A stretch of DNA of 64,000 bases, taken from the NCBI GenBank assembly GCA_028718125.1, contig JAQUMN010000012.1, forward strand, positions 37,607 to 101,606, in the 5' to 3' direction. The position numbers and the translations under genes are program-made. Source of the DNA: Kiritimatiellia bacterium (GTDB lineage Bacteria > Verrucomicrobiota > Kiritimatiellia > JAAZAB01). The notes beneath the pieces are model-generated. The model was not told where the DNA came from. It worked only from the letters and a program-made list of their open reading frames with translations, and searched no databases. This document shows positions 1 to 8,216 of the stretch, piece by piece; the stretch's first letter is position 1, and the number at the start of each line of letters is the position of its first letter.

Positions 1-1
1 G

Positions 2-1153
2 CCCATCTACGGAGGAATAGCCCTGGACACGAAACGCATGAATCACGTCCTGAACATTGACGTAAAATCACTGACCGTGACTGCGGAAACCGGGATCAAC
101 ACCCAGCATCTTGAATGGGCGGTGCAGAAGGCCGGTTATTCCACAATGCATTTTCCGGCTTCGATTGCCTGCGCAACGCTGGGCGGTTTCCTCGCGCACC
201 GGGGGACGGGCGTCCTTTCCACAAAATACGGGAAGATCGAGGATATGACCATGGCGCTTGAAGTAGTAACGCCGACGGGGGAGATCATCAATACCCTGCC
301 GGTGCCGCGGCACGCTTCAGGGCCCGATCTTACCCAGATGTTTCTTGGCAGTGAAGGCACGCTCGGCGTTATGACCAAGGCGACATTGAAGATTCATCCC
401 GTGCCCGAAGCAAGGAAATTTCACGCCTTCCTGTTCAAGGACATGCACGCCGCCCTGGCGGCCGGCGCCAAGATCATGACCAGCCGTCTGCGCCCCTGCG
501 TGATAAGGGTTTATGACGAGGCGGAAACCGCGAAGCTGATTAAGCGCGTTCTGGGAATAGACAAAAAAGGAGCGTATCTTGTTTGTGGCTTTGATGGTCC
601 CCTGAAAATGGTTGAGCTTGAAATCCAGCTGGCCTGCGCCATCTGTCGGCGTGAAAATTCCGAGGATTTGGGCGCGGAAATGGGACAATCCTGGTGGGAT
701 AATCGATACAAATTCTTTTACCCGCCTTACACGTTCCAGCTGCCCCAGGCGTTCGGCACACTTGATACCGTGGCAACTTTCGCCAACATCGAAAATGTAT
801 ACTGGGCGATGAAAAAAACCGTTGCCGGGAACTTCCCGCAGGCAACGTTTATCGGGCATTTTTCACACTGGTACGAATGGGGCTGCATGCTCTATGCCCG
901 CTTTATTATCGATGCTCCGCCGGAGGACCCGCTTGCGGCCGCCGCGCTGTATAATAAAATCTGGGATATGGCCATCCGCGCGGCCATCAAGGAAGGCGGA
1001 GTCATCAACGAGCATCATGGGGTGGGCCTAAAACTCGGGCGCATGATGAAAGACCTTTATGGGCCGGCCTTTAAAGTGCTGGCCGGAATTAAAGCATCGC
1101 TCGATCCGAACAATATCATGAATCCCGGCAAAATGGGTTTCGAGGGGATATAA
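2..1153 (+). CDS. FAD-linked oxidase, GlcD-like, C-terminal part (5' truncated)
   Basis: The reading frame is open to the left edge, so the start lies outside the window; the first visible methionine codon is at 38. What remains covers the end of the FAD-binding (PCMH-type) domain, with a GSEGTLGV motif, then the FAD-oxidase C-terminal domain. It contains NEHHGVG and ends in the family-typical DPNNIMNPGK. This family oxidises 2-hydroxy acids such as glycolate, D-lactate or sugar acids, and includes alkyl-DHAP synthase-like members. An Fe-S protein follows 2 bases after the stop, which suggests a GlcD/GlcF-type membrane-linked dehydrogenase. The substrate cannot be read from the sequence. The sugar-catabolic neighbours favour a sugar-derived hydroxy acid. 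Confidence 0.88.
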   Translation, partial: PIYGGIALDTKRMNHVLNIDVKSLTVTAETGINTQHLEWAVQKAGYSTMHFPASIACATLGGFLAHRGTGVLSTKYGKIEDMTMALEVVTPTGEIINTLPVPRHASGPDLTQMFLGSEGTLGVMTKATLKIHPVPEARKFHAFLFKDMHAALAAGAKIMTSRLRPCVIRVYDEAETAKLIKRVLGIDKKGAYLVCGFDGPLKMVELEIQLACAICRRENSEDLGAEMGQSWWDNRYKFFYPPYTFQLPQAFGTLDTVATFANIENVYWAMKKTVAGNFPQATFIGHFSHWYEWGCMLYARFIIDAPPEDPLAAAALYNKIWDMAIRAAIKEGGVINEHHGVGLKLGRMMKDLYGPAFKVLAGIKASLDPNNIMNPGKMGFEGI

Positions 1154-1155
1154 AA

Positions 1156-2295
1156 ATGAATATGCTTAAATATAAAGATGTTATAAATGCCTGCCGGTTT
1201 TGTTTCATGTGCCGCCATCTGGATACGGTCGGCAACGTTACTTTCAAGGAAGCCGATACCCCGCGCGGCCGGGCGCTGATCCTTGACAAGATTTGCATGT
1301 ACCGGAAAAATCTGAAGAATCCCGACTTTGTCGATACGATTTATAAATGCGCGCTGAGCGCCGCCTGCCGTCATCATTGCGTCAGCCATTACGATGAAAC
1401 CGGATTGGTCCTGGCGGCGCGGCGCGACATTACGGCTGCCGGGTTTGAGCCGGAAAAAGTCAGGCAGTTGGCCACGGAGCTCAAGGCAAATGCCGGCGTC
1501 GAACTGGCCGGCGGTTCCGGCGAAATAATTTATTATGTCGATTCCTATAGCGCGGCCAAACAGCCGGAGATTGCGGAAGCGTTCAGGCTTGTTTTAGCCG
1601 CAGCCGGCGTTAGCTGCCGGATATTGACCGGCGACAGCGGCAAGGCGCTGCTGACCCTGGGGTATCGCGATCCGGCCAAGGCAGTTGCCGTAAAGTTGCG
1701 TGATGCCGTCGCAGAATCCGGATGTAACATCCTGGTAACGTCCTGTCCGGCGAGTTTGGACGCCTTCAAAAACGATTACCCGGAGCTGGGTGTTGCGTTT
1801 GACGCCGATATCCGCATCCTGCACACCGCCGAGTTCATGCTTGAGCTGTTGGAGCATGGCAAATTGAAGGCCGGACACAATAAAAAGGACAAAGTCTGTT
1901 ATTTGGCCAGCGATTTTCTTAAGAATTACAATCAACTCGGCGAAATTCCGCTCAAGCTTCTTCAAAAAATCGGGGCGCAAACCGCCGAGTTTGGAACAAA
2001 TCGCGAGGAATCCTATGCCGCCGGCGAAGGGGCCGTGGTTTATGATCGCCTCCAGCCGAAAATATTAAAATTGCTTTGCAACCGGATCGCCAGCCTGGCG
2101 GATTCCCCGGCTACCGATATCCTGCTGACAGTGTCGCCTTATACGAAGTATGCGCTGGCGACGTTCAGCGAAAAAAAGTTGAACGTGATTTCGCTGGAAG
2201 AATTCGTGGCGGAACGCATAACAACCTTGGCGCCGCGCCTGAAAACAACGGCGATACGGGCGCGTCAACGTAAGAGGAGAGCCAGGAACGCATGA
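1156..2295 (+). CDS. Fe-S oxidoreductase subunit, GlcF/HdrD-like
   Basis: A 379-residue protein that probably carries electrons from the preceding FAD oxidase. The N-terminus has clustered cysteines (CRFCFMC near residue 14, then CALSAACRHHC near residue 65) resembling the ferredoxin-type clusters of GlcF-family subunits. A later VTSCPASL segment is at the position of a cysteine-rich domain, but the canonical second CCG motif is not obvious, so the cluster set may be reduced. A GAGGGG Shine-Dalgarno sits just before the ATG. The gene is 2 bases downstream of the oxidase, and its stop overlaps the nagB start by 4 bases, so the three are translationally coupled. Confidence 0.8.
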   Translation: MNMLKYKDVINACRFCFMCRHLDTVGNVTFKEADTPRGRALILDKICMYRKNLKNPDFVDTIYKCALSAACRHHCVSHYDETGLVLAARRDITAAGFEPEKVRQLATELKANAGVELAGGSGEIIYYVDSYSAAKQPEIAEAFRLVLAAAGVSCRILTGDSGKALLTLGYRDPAKAVAVKLRDAVAESGCNILVTSCPASLDAFKNDYPELGVAFDADIRILHTAEFMLELLEHGKLKAGHNKKDKVCYLASDFLKNYNQLGEIPLKLLQKIGAQTAEFGTNREESYAAGEGAVVYDRLQPKILKLLCNRIASLADSPATDILLTVSPYTKYALATFSEKKLNVISLEEFVAERITTLAPRLKTTAIRARQRKRRARNA

Positions 2296-3065
2296 AATGG
2301 ATTGACGTCCGGGACTACGCGGCCATGAGCGCTTTGGCGGCGGAGCGCATCTTCGAAGTTATCACCGCGAAGGCGCAGGCCGGGAAGCCGGTGAATATCG
2401 GGCTGGCCACCGGGAATACGATGATCAGGACTTATGCCGTCCTCGCGGCGCTGCTCAACCAAAGCGGGACCAACCTGTCAGGACTGACAACCTTCAATCT
2501 CGACGAATACGTCGGCGCTGACGGCCGCAACGTGGAAGAATCGCATCCGCTCAGTTACCGTGCATATATGCGCGAAAAACTTATCGACAAATTGAATCCG
2601 GCGCTTGGGCTTCGCCCGGACAAAATCATGTTTCCCGATGCCGTTAACGCGGCTGGATATGACAGAGCGATCGCGGCTGCCGGCGGCATCGATTTTCAGC
2701 TTCTGGGCCTAGGTTTTAACGGGCACATCGCTTTTAACGAGCCGATGACGGAGTTGGCGATAACGGCAAATGAATTTTGCGGACTTCCTTCAAGGGTGGT
2801 GAATTTGGAAAAGCGCACGTTGGAAACGAATGCGTCCCTGACGGCGGGGAATGACCTCGCCCTTGTCCCGACCAAGGCGGCAACCATGGGAATGAGTTCA
2901 ATCCTGCGCGCCCGGGAAATAATGCTCCTGGCCTGTTTTGCCGAGCAAGCGGCGCCGCTGCGCAGGATACAAACCGGGCGGATCACTCCCGAAATTCCGG
3001 CTTCATGTCTGTGGAAACATCCCGCCAGCACAATCGTCTACACATCGGATAAAATCAAAATCTAA
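2292..3065 (+). CDS. nagB: Glucosamine-6-phosphate deaminase
   Basis: NagB converts glucosamine 6-phosphate to fructose 6-phosphate and ammonia in amino-sugar catabolism. The 257-residue protein has the phosphate-binding GLATGNT motif (residues 37-43), FNLDEYVG (68-75, with Asp71) and GLGFNGHIAFNEP (139-151). The catalytic His145 and Glu150 are present. The Asp of the E. coli GNDGH motif is Asn143 here, as in many homologues. The TKAATMGMSSIL segment is also typical. ATGA overlap with the upstream Fe-S gene indicates coupling. A close relative acting on a different amino sugar phosphate is possible. Confidence 0.93.
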   Translation: MKWIDVRDYAAMSALAAERIFEVITAKAQAGKPVNIGLATGNTMIRTYAVLAALLNQSGTNLSGLTTFNLDEYVGADGRNVEESHPLSYRAYMREKLIDKLNPALGLRPDKIMFPDAVNAAGYDRAIAAAGGIDFQLLGLGFNGHIAFNEPMTELAITANEFCGLPSRVVNLEKRTLETNASLTAGNDLALVPTKAATMGMSSILRAREIMLLACFAEQAAPLRRIQTGRITPEIPASCLWKHPASTIVYTSDKIKI

Positions 3066-3083
3066 ACGAACAAGGGCGCAATC

Positions 3084-3929
3084 ATGGCTTCGACATTGCT
3101 GATCGGTTACGACGTGGAACGAATTCCCGGCCGGGTTCCCGGCGAAAAATGGGTGGGCCTGAAAGTGCGGGAGGATTCAGTTTCCGTCTTTCTGAAAAAA
3201 ATAGCGAGCGTTCACCGGGAATTCAAGGTGCCCGCCACAATCTTCATTGTCGGGCAATGCATTGAGGGGCATTTGCGGGAGCTTGAGGCCTGCCTGGCGT
3301 CGGGCCTGTTCGAATTGGCCCAGCATACCCAGGCGCATTTCCCCCTGAAAACTATCGTGGAGGAAACCGGCAGCAGGATTTATTTGCGGGGCTTGGACTT
3401 TGGGCGCATTGAAGAGCAAATTGCCAAGCCGGCGGAGCTCTTAAAAAAGTATTTCGGCGTCGAGTGCAAGGGGTTGACCGCCCCTTATACGTATTACCGC
3501 GGATTGTCCGACCGGCCGGACATTCTTGAAATTGTTGCCAGGCACGGCATTGTCTACACGCGTTCCTATGGCCGCAACGGCCAGGATTATTTCCCGCTCG
3601 GTTGGGATGTCCAGCCGTTCTTTTATGACCGGCAGGGGTTCCCCGATCTGCTTGAGATCCCGGTGCAGGGCTGGCTGGATGCGCAATGGCGGCATGACCA
3701 TGGGTGGGAGAAACTGGCCGATTACCATCAATATCTCAAGGAACAGGTTGATGCCGTGGGCAAACAAGACGTCTGCTGGTCGCATCTCCAGCATGACTGG
3801 ACCAGCACGCTTTTCGACGAGAACCTCGGCTGGACCAGAAAATTTATAAAGTATGCTGCAGAAAGGATAGAGATAAAAACGCATTATGAATACTACAAAA
3901 GCCGAAAGGCGCGGATTGAAAAACGATAA
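3084..3929 (+). CDS. Polysaccharide deacetylase family protein (NodB-like)
   Basis: A 281-residue NodB/CE4-type protein. The first metal-binding motif supplies Asp10 (IGYD), ATIFIVGQ is at 51-58, and the second motif HTQAH supplies His81 and His85. A GLTAPYTYYRG stretch follows where the family places its catalytic Arg/Pro region. There is no signal peptide, so it should act in the cytoplasm on a small N-acetylated sugar or similar compound rather than on cell wall. It lies 18 bases after nagB, consistent with a role in amino-sugar processing. The reaction itself is not proven by sequence. Confidence 0.85.
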   Translation: MASTLLIGYDVERIPGRVPGEKWVGLKVREDSVSVFLKKIASVHREFKVPATIFIVGQCIEGHLRELEACLASGLFELAQHTQAHFPLKTIVEETGSRIYLRGLDFGRIEEQIAKPAELLKKYFGVECKGLTAPYTYYRGLSDRPDILEIVARHGIVYTRSYGRNGQDYFPLGWDVQPFFYDRQGFPDLLEIPVQGWLDAQWRHDHGWEKLADYHQYLKEQVDAVGKQDVCWSHLQHDWTSTLFDENLGWTRKFIKYAAERIEIKTHYEYYKSRKARIEKR

Positions 3930-3930
3930 T

Positions 3931-4773
3931 ATGTTACCCGTCGGTGCTTTTGTCCGTTTTAATGACGAGCCGGACAAAATATTTAAACGGCTGCGCGCCG
4001 CCGGGTTTGCGCATTGTCAGCTGGCGGCGCCGCCCGATAGCTACATTTTCGGGCGGAACGGCCGGGTAATGACGCGTAAACTGTGCGACGCCATCGAGGA
4101 AAACGAGATTACGGTCACCTCCGTATTTATGTCTTTCCCGGGACAGATCTGGGCCCGGGAACATGCGCACGCAACTTTGGGGTTGGTGCCGGAAGAATTT
4201 CGCGCGGAACGCATGGTGCGCGCTTGCCGTATCGGCAACTGGGCCAGGGAAATCGGCGTGGATGAAGTCGTTGCGCATGCGGGGTTTATACCGGAAGACG
4301 GCGACGGCATGCTATACAAACGATTCGTTGGCGCCATGCGCCTGCTGGCGTTGTTCCTGGGAAGCAACGGGCAGCATTTCAATTTCGAAACCGGTCAGGA
4401 AAAGGTGGATGTGTTGGGCCGAACCATTAAGGATATCGGCGCTGATAATCTCGGGATAAATTTCGATCCGGCCAATCTGCTGATATATGATATGGATAAT
4501 CCGGCTTATCTGGTGGAAAAGCTCGGGCAGTACGTAATGCATGTCCATTGCAAAGACGCCGTCCGTCCCCGTCAAAAGGGCGGGTCGGGCGAGGAAGCCC
4601 GCCTGGGCGAGGGGGAAGTCGAGTTTGAAAAACTGCTCCACGATCTCTATGCCATCGGTTTTCGCGGGCCTCTGACCATTGAACGGGAAATTGCCCCGGG
4701 CCCGGAGCAGAACCGGGATATTCTGCAGGCCAGGCAGTTGATTGAGCGGATCAAGGCAAAATTAGCGCAATAA
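3931..4773 (+). CDS. Sugar phosphate isomerase/epimerase-like TIM-barrel protein
   Basis: A xylose-isomerase-like TIM barrel. The metal-binding residues of the family are recognisable: Glu in NFETGQEKV, Asp in INFDPANLL, His in MHVHCKDA and Glu in LTIEREI. I placed the start at the ATG right after the deacetylase stop, because conserved sequence begins there (MLPVGAFVRF). An in-frame ATG at 3886 would add 15 residues and overlap the previous gene. Enzymes of this fold isomerise or epimerise sugars, inosose or hydroxypyruvate. Co-location with an oxidoreductase of the Gfo/Idh type suggests a shared sugar pathway. Confidence 0.86.
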   Translation: MLPVGAFVRFNDEPDKIFKRLRAAGFAHCQLAAPPDSYIFGRNGRVMTRKLCDAIEENEITVTSVFMSFPGQIWAREHAHATLGLVPEEFRAERMVRACRIGNWAREIGVDEVVAHAGFIPEDGDGMLYKRFVGAMRLLALFLGSNGQHFNFETGQEKVDVLGRTIKDIGADNLGINFDPANLLIYDMDNPAYLVEKLGQYVMHVHCKDAVRPRQKGGSGEEARLGEGEVEFEKLLHDLYAIGFRGPLTIEREIAPGPEQNRDILQARQLIERIKAKLAQ

Positions 4774-4797
4774 ATTATTCTGCGGGAGTATAGGAAG

Positions 4798-5775
4798 ATG
4801 ATTTATCTTGGAATTATCGGTGCCGGGCGCATGGGCAATGCGCACGCGAAGGAACTGGCCCAGATCGAAGGGGTGAAGATCGCCGGCGTTTACGACATCA
4901 AGCTGGAAGCGGCGCAGGCGATGCAGGCACAGCATGGCGCAAATATTTACCGTTCGGCTTCAGCATTGGCGGCGGTTCCGGAAATCAGCGGCATCCTGAT
5001 TTGTTCGCCGACCTATTGCCACCTCGAAGGCATTAAGGCCGCAGCAAAGGCGCAAAAAGCGATTTTCTGCGAAAAACCGCTGTGCCGGACAAAGGCTGAA
5101 ATCAGGGAAATATCAAATCTCGCCGGGAAGTCGCCGCCAGCTTTTATGGTCGGATTCGTCCGGCGCCACATGGCCAAGTCAAAAAAACTCAAGGAAATCC
5201 TGGAGAGTGGTACGCTCGGCCGAATTCGCTTCTGTAATGTCGATCTGCCGTTCGGGGGATATCGGCGTATGCCGGGCGATTGGTTTGCCGATTTTAATCT
5301 GTGCGGCGGAGTGATTCTGGACATGCTGGCGCATCATATTGACCTGGCCAATTGGTTTTTTGGCGCGCCGGAGCGCGTTTATGCCGCCGGTTTGTTGATG
5401 GATGCATCTCAACCGGAACCGGCGGACTATGTTGCGGCGGTAGTGACTTACCGGGACAACATTATCGTTAACCTGATGTGCAACTGGCAACGTTTCGGGC
5501 GCAGCAGTGAAATGATGGAAATCTACGGCGATAACGGGGCGGTCGTCATGGATGGCAGCGATAATCTTGCCTATTATCCTAAAGGAAAAGCAAAGCAATC
5601 AATTCCGACTGCAGGGGTATCGGGGCCCCAGCAACAGATGCAAAGTTTTGTTGCCGCAGCGCGAGGAACTAACGCCTGCCCGGTAACGTTGGCCGATGGC
5701 ATAAGCAGTTTGCTGGTCGGATTGGCGATGATCGATTCGGTTAATACGCAAAACGTGGTAGCAATGCGTTCTTGA
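4798..5775 (+). CDS. Gfo/Idh/MocA family oxidoreductase
   Basis: An NAD(P)-dependent sugar or inositol dehydrogenase of 325 residues. The Rossmann motif GAGRMG is at 8-13, and the catalytic-lysine motif CEKP is at 91-94. A DMLAHHIDLANW segment matches the conserved Asp/His region of the C-terminal domain. A GGGAG/AGGAAG-type Shine-Dalgarno precedes the ATG. It ends the first co-directional run of the window, 24 bases after the isomerase. The exact substrate is unknown; myo-inositol 2-dehydrogenase-like activity is one option. Confidence 0.93.
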   Translation: MIYLGIIGAGRMGNAHAKELAQIEGVKIAGVYDIKLEAAQAMQAQHGANIYRSASALAAVPEISGILICSPTYCHLEGIKAAAKAQKAIFCEKPLCRTKAEIREISNLAGKSPPAFMVGFVRRHMAKSKKLKEILESGTLGRIRFCNVDLPFGGYRRMPGDWFADFNLCGGVILDMLAHHIDLANWFFGAPERVYAAGLLMDASQPEPADYVAAVVTYRDNIIVNLMCNWQRFGRSSEMMEIYGDNGAVVMDGSDNLAYYPKGKAKQSIPTAGVSGPQQQMQSFVAAARGTNACPVTLADGISSLLVGLAMIDSVNTQNVVAMRS

Positions 5776-6201
5776 TGAAAGCGGCAATTAGCATTGACCG
5801 GCTGCCATGCGGAAAAACTGCGGGACATCTTCGGTGACGGCAAGGTGTCCCCAACCTTGCGGCATAGCCATGGATTGGCTCAGGGCTGCGTCATCCACGC
5901 CGAAACCAGCGGCGTCGCAGTCCCGATACCCGCCCACGCGGCGTGATCGCTCCGCCCTCCAATATCGCGAAAGAATTGGCATTCGCGGAGGGGCTGCCTG
6001 CCCGCCATAGTCCGGCAGTTGCCGGACGACGGCGGAAGCTTCCGCAAGACCGTTCTTGACGCAGCCTTGGGATTGGCTCTTCCCCGCACAATTTCAACTT
6101 GCTGTTCAAGGCAATAGAGGGGTAATATTACTTTTCGTTTCAAGGGGAAGAAACAGATGCTTTTCAACCTGTAAGTCATCTATCAAAAAGGAGTTGCGCG
6201 G
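5776..6201. other. Intergenic region carrying a MITE-like element
   Basis: This 426-base gap has no credible gene. Most of it is occupied by the longest copy of the repeat family with GGCTGCGTCA ends (5884-6066). The last 80 bases contain the leader and an AAGGAG Shine-Dalgarno for the esterase gene at 6202. Confidence 0.8.
5884..6066 (+). repeat. MITE-like repeat, copy 1 (with 9-10 bp flanking direct repeats)
   Basis: The element starts with GGCTGCGTCA (5884-5893) and ends with TGACGCAGCC (6057-6066), a perfect 10 bp terminal inverted repeat. The decamer GGATTGGCTC occurs just outside both ends (5872-5881 and 6070-6079), as expected of a target-site duplication. Internally it has the CGCCCTCCA block and GGAGGGG block seen in the other copies. 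It is about 65 bases longer than copies 3 and 4 because of extra sequence in the middle and near the right end. Confidence 0.8.
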
Positions 6202-8055
6202 ATGAAAATCGAAGCCGGTCTTTTCGACCACATGGTGCTGCAACGGAACCAAAGAAACGTCAGCGAAGCGAATTTTTCCGGTGCGTGTGCCGCGTCCGGT
6301 CCCGTCCTGGCCACGGTACGACGCGGCAAGGGCGTGGTCAAGGGGTTTGCGTCCGTTCCCGTAGGCAAGGCGGCCCGCGGCCGGATTAAGGGCTGCCTGA
6401 AGGGGGTGCCGGCCGGCGGTCCGTATGTCATCGAACTCCTGGTCAGGAACGAAAAACTGGTTGTCCGGGACGTGCTGGTGGGCGATGTCTGGCTGCTGGG
6501 CGGGCAATCCAACATGCAGGGCTGCGGCCTGTTTCCCGAAAAGCGGTTGCCCGCCGACCCGCAGGTGCGTGCCTTCTTCATGGATGACCGCTGGGCCGTG
6601 GCAAAGGATCCCATCCACAACATGTGGGCCTGCGTAGACCAGGTCCACATTGACCTGTGCGGCGGTGTCCGTCCCGTCAGGCCTCCGGCAGATTGGGGCG
6701 TCTGTCCCGGTCCGGCCTTCGGAATCGATATGCGCCGCCGCACCGGTGTGCCGCAAGGCCTGATCGCCTGCGCGCACGGCGGCACCTCCATGACCCAATG
6801 GGATCCCAGGCGCAAAGGCGAGGGCGGCACGAGCCTTTATGGCGCGCTGGTCCGGCGGCTCGTGAAAAACGGCCGGTGTGTTGCCGGCATGATCTGGTAC
6901 CAGGGATGCAGCGATGCCAATGCCTTGGACGCAACGCTCTACACCAAACGCATGCAGGCATTTGTGGCCGCGCTGCGGCGTGACTGCGCCGATAAAACGC
7001 TCCCGGTGGCGATCGTTCAAATTGGGCGCGTCATCGGCTGGGAGCCGAGCGTGGTCTCCTCCTGGAATTCGATCCAGGAACAGGAGCGGCGGCTCCCGCA
7101 GGCCATCAGGAACCTGGCCACGGTGCCGGTCATCGATCTGCCGCTCGACGACATGATCCATATCAGCGGCGAAGGCCAAAAAATCCTGGGCAAACGGCTG
7201 GCCCAGGCGATGCAGGCGCTGCGCGGGGATCGCAAGGCGGGGCCGCCTCCCATCAGCCTTGAAAAAATCGAGCTTGAATCCGTTCGCGGACAGGGCGTGG
7301 CGGTGGTCGAATTTAAGAACGTGGTCGGAAAGCTGCGCGCCGGCAGTCGTCCAAGCGGCTTCGCCATCGTCAATCAATCCGGCAGCGCCAACCATTTTGA
7401 CATCCAGCTCGCTGGCCGCCGCGTGCGCGTGCGCAGCATTCTTACGTTGCCCAAATTGCGCGAGGCGGTCGTTCATTACGGGTATGGCGCCGATCCCGTC
7501 TGCAACATCGTGGACGAGGCCGGCCGTTCGCTGCCCGTTTTCGGCGGCGGCATGCTTCGGGCGGTTACGCCTTTCGTTCAAAAGCTCCGCGTGAGCGCTT
7601 TTCAACCCTCCGCTGACAAGCTGGACACGCTTGAGTTGCCTGCTGCGCTCGATTCGCTTGGCCTGGCCACGCGCTCGTTTGCCGGCGCCTTATGCAATCT
7701 GCATCAGGAGATCGATCAGCATGGCGGCCGTGACGAGGTGGTCTGGTTTGCCTGCCGCTTCTCCTGTCCGGAGGCGATGCGCCTGGCGCTCCTGTTCGGC
7801 TACGATGGGCCGCTCAAAGTCTGGGTCGATGGAAAGCAGGTGTTTCACGACCCGGACGGCGTTAATCCCGCCTCCACGGAAAAGGGCAAGACGATCATCC
7901 ATGCGGCGCAGGGCGACCATGAGGCGCTTATCGCGCTGGGCACCAATCATGGCGCAGCCTGGGGCATCAATCTGTTCTTCGAAAGGCTGGATATTGCCAG
8001 GGAACAACTTTGCAAGGGGCCGGGACACTATGAGATGCCGAAGTTGCTGGGGTAG
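6202..8055 (+). CDS. Sialate O-acetylesterase-like SGNH hydrolase
   Basis: A 617-residue SASA-family esterase, expected to remove O-acetyl groups from sialic acids or plant/algal glycans. The typical MVLQR opening is near residue 11. The nucleophile block GGQSNM has Ser103, IWYQGCSDAN follows, and DDMIHISG supplies His320 with nearby Asp. The C-terminal third (beyond about 350) is a divergent beta-rich region. Unusually for the family, no signal peptide is visible, so the protein appears cytoplasmic. The start has a good AAGGAG site. It probably belongs functionally with the sugar genes upstream, although a repeat separates them. Confidence 0.85.
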   Translation: MKIEAGLFDHMVLQRNQRNVSEANFSGACAASGPVLATVRRGKGVVKGFASVPVGKAARGRIKGCLKGVPAGGPYVIELLVRNEKLVVRDVLVGDVWLLGGQSNMQGCGLFPEKRLPADPQVRAFFMDDRWAVAKDPIHNMWACVDQVHIDLCGGVRPVRPPADWGVCPGPAFGIDMRRRTGVPQGLIACAHGGTSMTQWDPRRKGEGGTSLYGALVRRLVKNGRCVAGMIWYQGCSDANALDATLYTKRMQAFVAALRRDCADKTLPVAIVQIGRVIGWEPSVVSSWNSIQEQERRLPQAIRNLATVPVIDLPLDDMIHISGEGQKILGKRLAQAMQALRGDRKAGPPPISLEKIELESVRGQGVAVVEFKNVVGKLRAGSRPSGFAIVNQSGSANHFDIQLAGRRVRVRSILTLPKLREAVVHYGYGADPVCNIVDEAGRSLPVFGGGMLRAVTPFVQKLRVSAFQPSADKLDTLELPAALDSLGLATRSFAGALCNLHQEIDQHGGRDEVVWFACRFSCPEAMRLALLFGYDGPLKVWVDGKQVFHDPDGVNPASTEKGKTIIHAAQGDHEALIALGTNHGAAWGINLFFERLDIAREQLCKGPGHYEMPKLLG

Positions 8056-8060
8056 GCTTG

Positions 8061-8114
8061 GGCAATGCGCGGCGGACAGCGGCTTCATGCGCATTGCCAA
8101 GATCAGAATTTTTT
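8061..8114 (+). terminator. Candidate intrinsic terminator after the esterase gene
   Basis: GGCAATGCGC (8061-8070) pairs perfectly with GCGCATTGCC (8089-8098) around an 18-base loop, and six Ts follow at 8109-8114. The T tract is about 10 bases beyond the stem, so it is not a canonical design. Its place right after the esterase stop and before ftsH fits transcription termination. Confidence 0.5.
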
Positions 8115-8146
8115 GATAGCATTGCAAAAGAACAAACACAGCCTTC

Positions 8147-8172
8147 GTTCCGACTCTCAGGGAGGTCGGAAC
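8147..8172 (+). promoter_or_regulatory. Perfect inverted repeat in the ftsH leader
   Basis: GTTCCGAC (8147-8154) and GTCGGAAC (8165-8172) form an 8 bp perfect stem with a 10-base loop, 45 bases before the ftsH ATG. The leader lacks a strong Shine-Dalgarno. The hairpin could be a regulator site or an RNA structure; nothing in the sequence proves either. Confidence 0.35.
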
Positions 8173-8216
8173 TTCGGCGGGCAGGGTCCACATTTTAGCG
8201 CGGCAGAAAATATTTT

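Noticed and set aside
6106..7605. 499-residue open frame on the minus strand
   Set aside because: It lies opposite the sialate-esterase-like gene, which has clear motifs and a Shine-Dalgarno. The translation has no recognisable domain and is His/Arg/Ala-rich, as expected of an antisense shadow.
8150..8191. Possible sequencing-adapter remnant upstream of ftsH (peptide ARRSSDL on the minus strand)
   Set aside because: The bases do not match a common adapter. They form a perfect 8 bp inverted repeat that explains the sequence as native.
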